From Candidatus Hydrogenedentota bacterium (GTDB lineage: Bacteria > Hydrogenedentota > Hydrogenedentia > Hydrogenedentales > SLHB01), in contig JAFGTL010000136.1 of assembly GCA_016934125.1 (NCBI GenBank), positions 1 through 6,507 on the forward strand: a stretch of 6,507 nt of DNA, read 5' to 3'. Each line of letters opens with the position of its first letter. The stretch's first letter is position 1. Made by a program: the position numbers and the translations under genes. The notes beneath the pieces are model-generated. The model was not told the origin of the DNA. It ran no database searches and was given only the letters and a program-made list of their open reading frames with translations. Below are positions 5,033 through 6,507 of this stretch, one piece after another.

Positions 5033-6507
5033 CGGCACGGATCCTTTCGTGGTTCTGGACGAATGCGTCGAGGCGGCTGCGGGTGATCTCGTGCGTGCCG
5101 TACCACACGCTCTCGAACAGGCCCATGTTCTGCCCGAAGGCCGCGACGACGGCCGGTTCGGCGTGGGCGCGCCGGATCAGTTCGCGTTCGTAGTCGCGGT
5201 TGGACTTGAACTTCGCGATCCGGATCAATTCGCGACTGTCCAGGCAGGCGAGTGTGGCCAGGAACAGCGCCCGCAAGGCGAGGCGCAACTGGCCGTCCGC
5301 GGCCAGTTGTTGGGCCAGGGCGAGCCACCCGTCCTCCGGGAGTTCGTCCGCCGTGGTGTCTTCATCCTCGAGATCGGGCGCCGCGGCCACGATCTCCGCG
5401 TGGACTTCAACGGTTCGCCGCCGGCGCCGCCAGATGCGCATCAGCCAGACCGCCAGCACACAACACAACGCGATCAACAGCACCGAGATCACTGCACGCG
5501 GCGTCGTGGCCCAGTCGCCCCAGTTCCAACCCCGGTGTAAGCGTTGTTCCGGGAACAAATCCTGGATCCACTCGATCACCGACTCGATCATCCGCCCGAG
5601 CGCCCGGATCCACTCCCCGACAGTGCTCAGGACGGACTCCATGAATCGGGCAATGGCGCCCTGCTCCCGCTCGCCCGGCGCCACGCGCGGCATGCGCCAC
5701 GCGTATTCGCGCTGTTGGATCACCTCGGTGATGGCCCGATCCAGATCGGCCCCGGCCACGCCGGCCGGGCGCGACGCGTCGGGCGCACCCATCTCGGCGG
5801 CCCCGGCGCCGCCCGGCGTGCCCGTGTCCTCCTGCGCGACGGCCATCGACGGCGCCAACAGCACCGCCGCCGCGAGGATCCACATGCCGGCGCGCACGGC
5901 CCTGTCCGCGATGCTGCGCCGGAGCGCCACCTTGAGATCTTCGCCTGTGGCGACGGATTCGCCGTAGAAACAGCGAAGCACGTACACCGCCTTGACGACG
6001 GGATCCATGCACAGGTAGGCCACGCCGCATGCAATGGCGAAATACGTCGTGTTCATCATGTGCGCCGCGCCGCGGGAGAACACCGTCTCGGCACCGAGGA
6101 GCATGCGGAGGAGTTGGGGCGCGATGACAATGGCCATGCCGATGTTGGCGGCGATGGCGACGCCCAGCGGGCTGAGCGGCGCCACGGCCACGAGGAACAT
6201 GAACGCGTACAGATAGAGGAGCGTCGTGCTCCACTCCGGCTCGACGGCACGCGCGATAGGCATCATCACCAGGAAGAGCGCCGCGGCCGTCACGAGGAGA
6301 ACCGGACTGAGGAGCCAGACGACAAGGTGATTCTGCTTCGGCCAACGGCACGCCTCGGCCCAGGCCCGCCGGAACAGACCCCGCAGCCGGAACGCGCCCT
6401 CCGCCTCTTCGCGATCGCCGAGCACGGTGAGGTTCTGGCAGCAGGCATACACCCAGCAGAACGGAATCGTCGTGATCAACGCGGCCGGCAACACGAACAG
6501 TCCTGCC
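5025..6507 (-). CDS. DUF4129 domain membrane protein, 5'-partial
   Basis: At least 493 residues are visible. The frame is open to the right edge, and the first visible codons are already part of a membrane segment, so the true start lies outside; the in-frame GTG at 6494 is unlikely to be the start. Numbering from that GTG: membrane segments at about 1-19, 57-80, 91-128 (probably two), 148-166, 202-220 and 334-352. Residues 221-333 are a predicted extracytoplasmic linker. A basic patch (RIWRRRRR, 353-360) marks cytoplasmic entry, and the C-terminal DUF4129 domain spans about 385-489 with LRLALRALFLATLACLDSRE and the family-typical NRDYEREL and FESVWYG. DUF4129 proteins accompany MoxR and DUF58 genes; their function is unknown. 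A signal-peptide-like stretch at 204-221 inside the chain suggests that a multi-pass membrane domain was fused to a formerly separate DUF4129 protein. The stop lies 8 nt inside the next gene. Confidence 0.85.
   Translation of the reverse strand, partial: AGLFVLPAALITTIPFCWVYACCQNLTVLGDREEAEGAFRLRGLFRRAWAEACRWPKQNHLVVWLLSPVLLVTAAALFLVMMPIARAVEPEWSTTLLYLYAFMFLVAVAPLSPLGVAIAANIGMAIVIAPQLLRMLLGAETVFSRGAAHMMNTTYFAIACGVAYLCMDPVVKAVYVLRCFYGESVATGEDLKVALRRSIADRAVRAGMWILAAAVLLAPSMAVAQEDTGTPGGAGAAEMGAPDASRPAGVAGADLDRAITEVIQQREYAWRMPRVAPGEREQGAIARFMESVLSTVGEWIRALGRMIESVIEWIQDLFPEQRLHRGWNWGDWATTPRAVISVLLIALCCVLAVWLMRIWRRRRRTVEVHAEIVAAAPDLEDEDTTADELPEDGWLALAQQLAADGQLRLALRALFLATLACLDSRELIRIAKFKSNRDYERELIRRAHAEPAVVAAFGQNMGLFESVWYGTHEITRSRLDAFVQNHERIRAGG
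5042..5046 (-). promoter_or_regulatory. Ribosome binding site deciding the DUF4350 start
   Basis: AAGGA lies inside the end of the DUF4129 gene. The distance is 9 nt to GTG 5032 but only 3 nt to GTG 5038, so it favours the shorter start. The difference is two residues and does not alter the product. Confidence 0.5.

Noticed and set aside
5025..5885. Independent DUF4129 gene starting at Met codon 5885
   Set aside because: No ribosome site precedes it and the upstream frame is continuous, so I kept one protein and reported the fusion as a finding instead.

Overview
The window is GC-rich bacterial DNA, about two thirds G+C by eye. It is almost completely filled by one operon on the minus strand, read from the right edge towards the left. 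In transcription order the genes encode: a membrane protein ending in a DUF4129 domain (its 5' end lies beyond the right edge), a DUF4350 membrane protein, a MoxR-family AAA+ ATPase, a DUF58 (von Willebrand A-like) membrane-anchored protein, and a SpoIIM/DUF95-type multi-pass membrane protein. The junctions are very tight: an 8 or 14 nt overlap, a 4 nt gap, an ATGA overlap and a GTGA overlap. This strongly suggests one transcript with translational coupling.

This gene set is a known conserved neighbourhood in actinobacteria, planctomycete-like bacteria and other phyla. Its biochemical role is poorly defined. MoxR ATPases are generally thought to remodel or load cofactors into VWA-domain partners, and DUF58 is the natural partner here. 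The DUF4350, DUF4129 and SpoIIM proteins would form the membrane part. The phylum cannot be fixed from the sequence. A high-GC PVC or Hydrogenedentes-like lineage is a guess only. The RDD-family gene often found in such clusters is not present after the SpoIIM gene.

Layout: bases 1-187 hold three copies of a 63-bp hairpin-rich tandem repeat that touches the left edge, so the array probably continues. A GC-rich hairpin (189-205) follows, and bases 206-236 show nothing recognisable. The five genes fill 237-6507. No tRNA, rRNA, CRISPR array, insertion sequence or operon promoter is visible; the promoter must lie to the right of the window.

The most notable points are: the tandem hairpin array directly downstream of the operon; a 66-residue, extremely acidic insert in the DUF4350 protein that contains a 12-bp tandem repeat; a signal-peptide-like segment buried inside the DUF4129 protein, hinting at a fusion of two genes; an altered metal-site motif followed by an insert in DUF58; and an apparent excess of GATC sites across the window.
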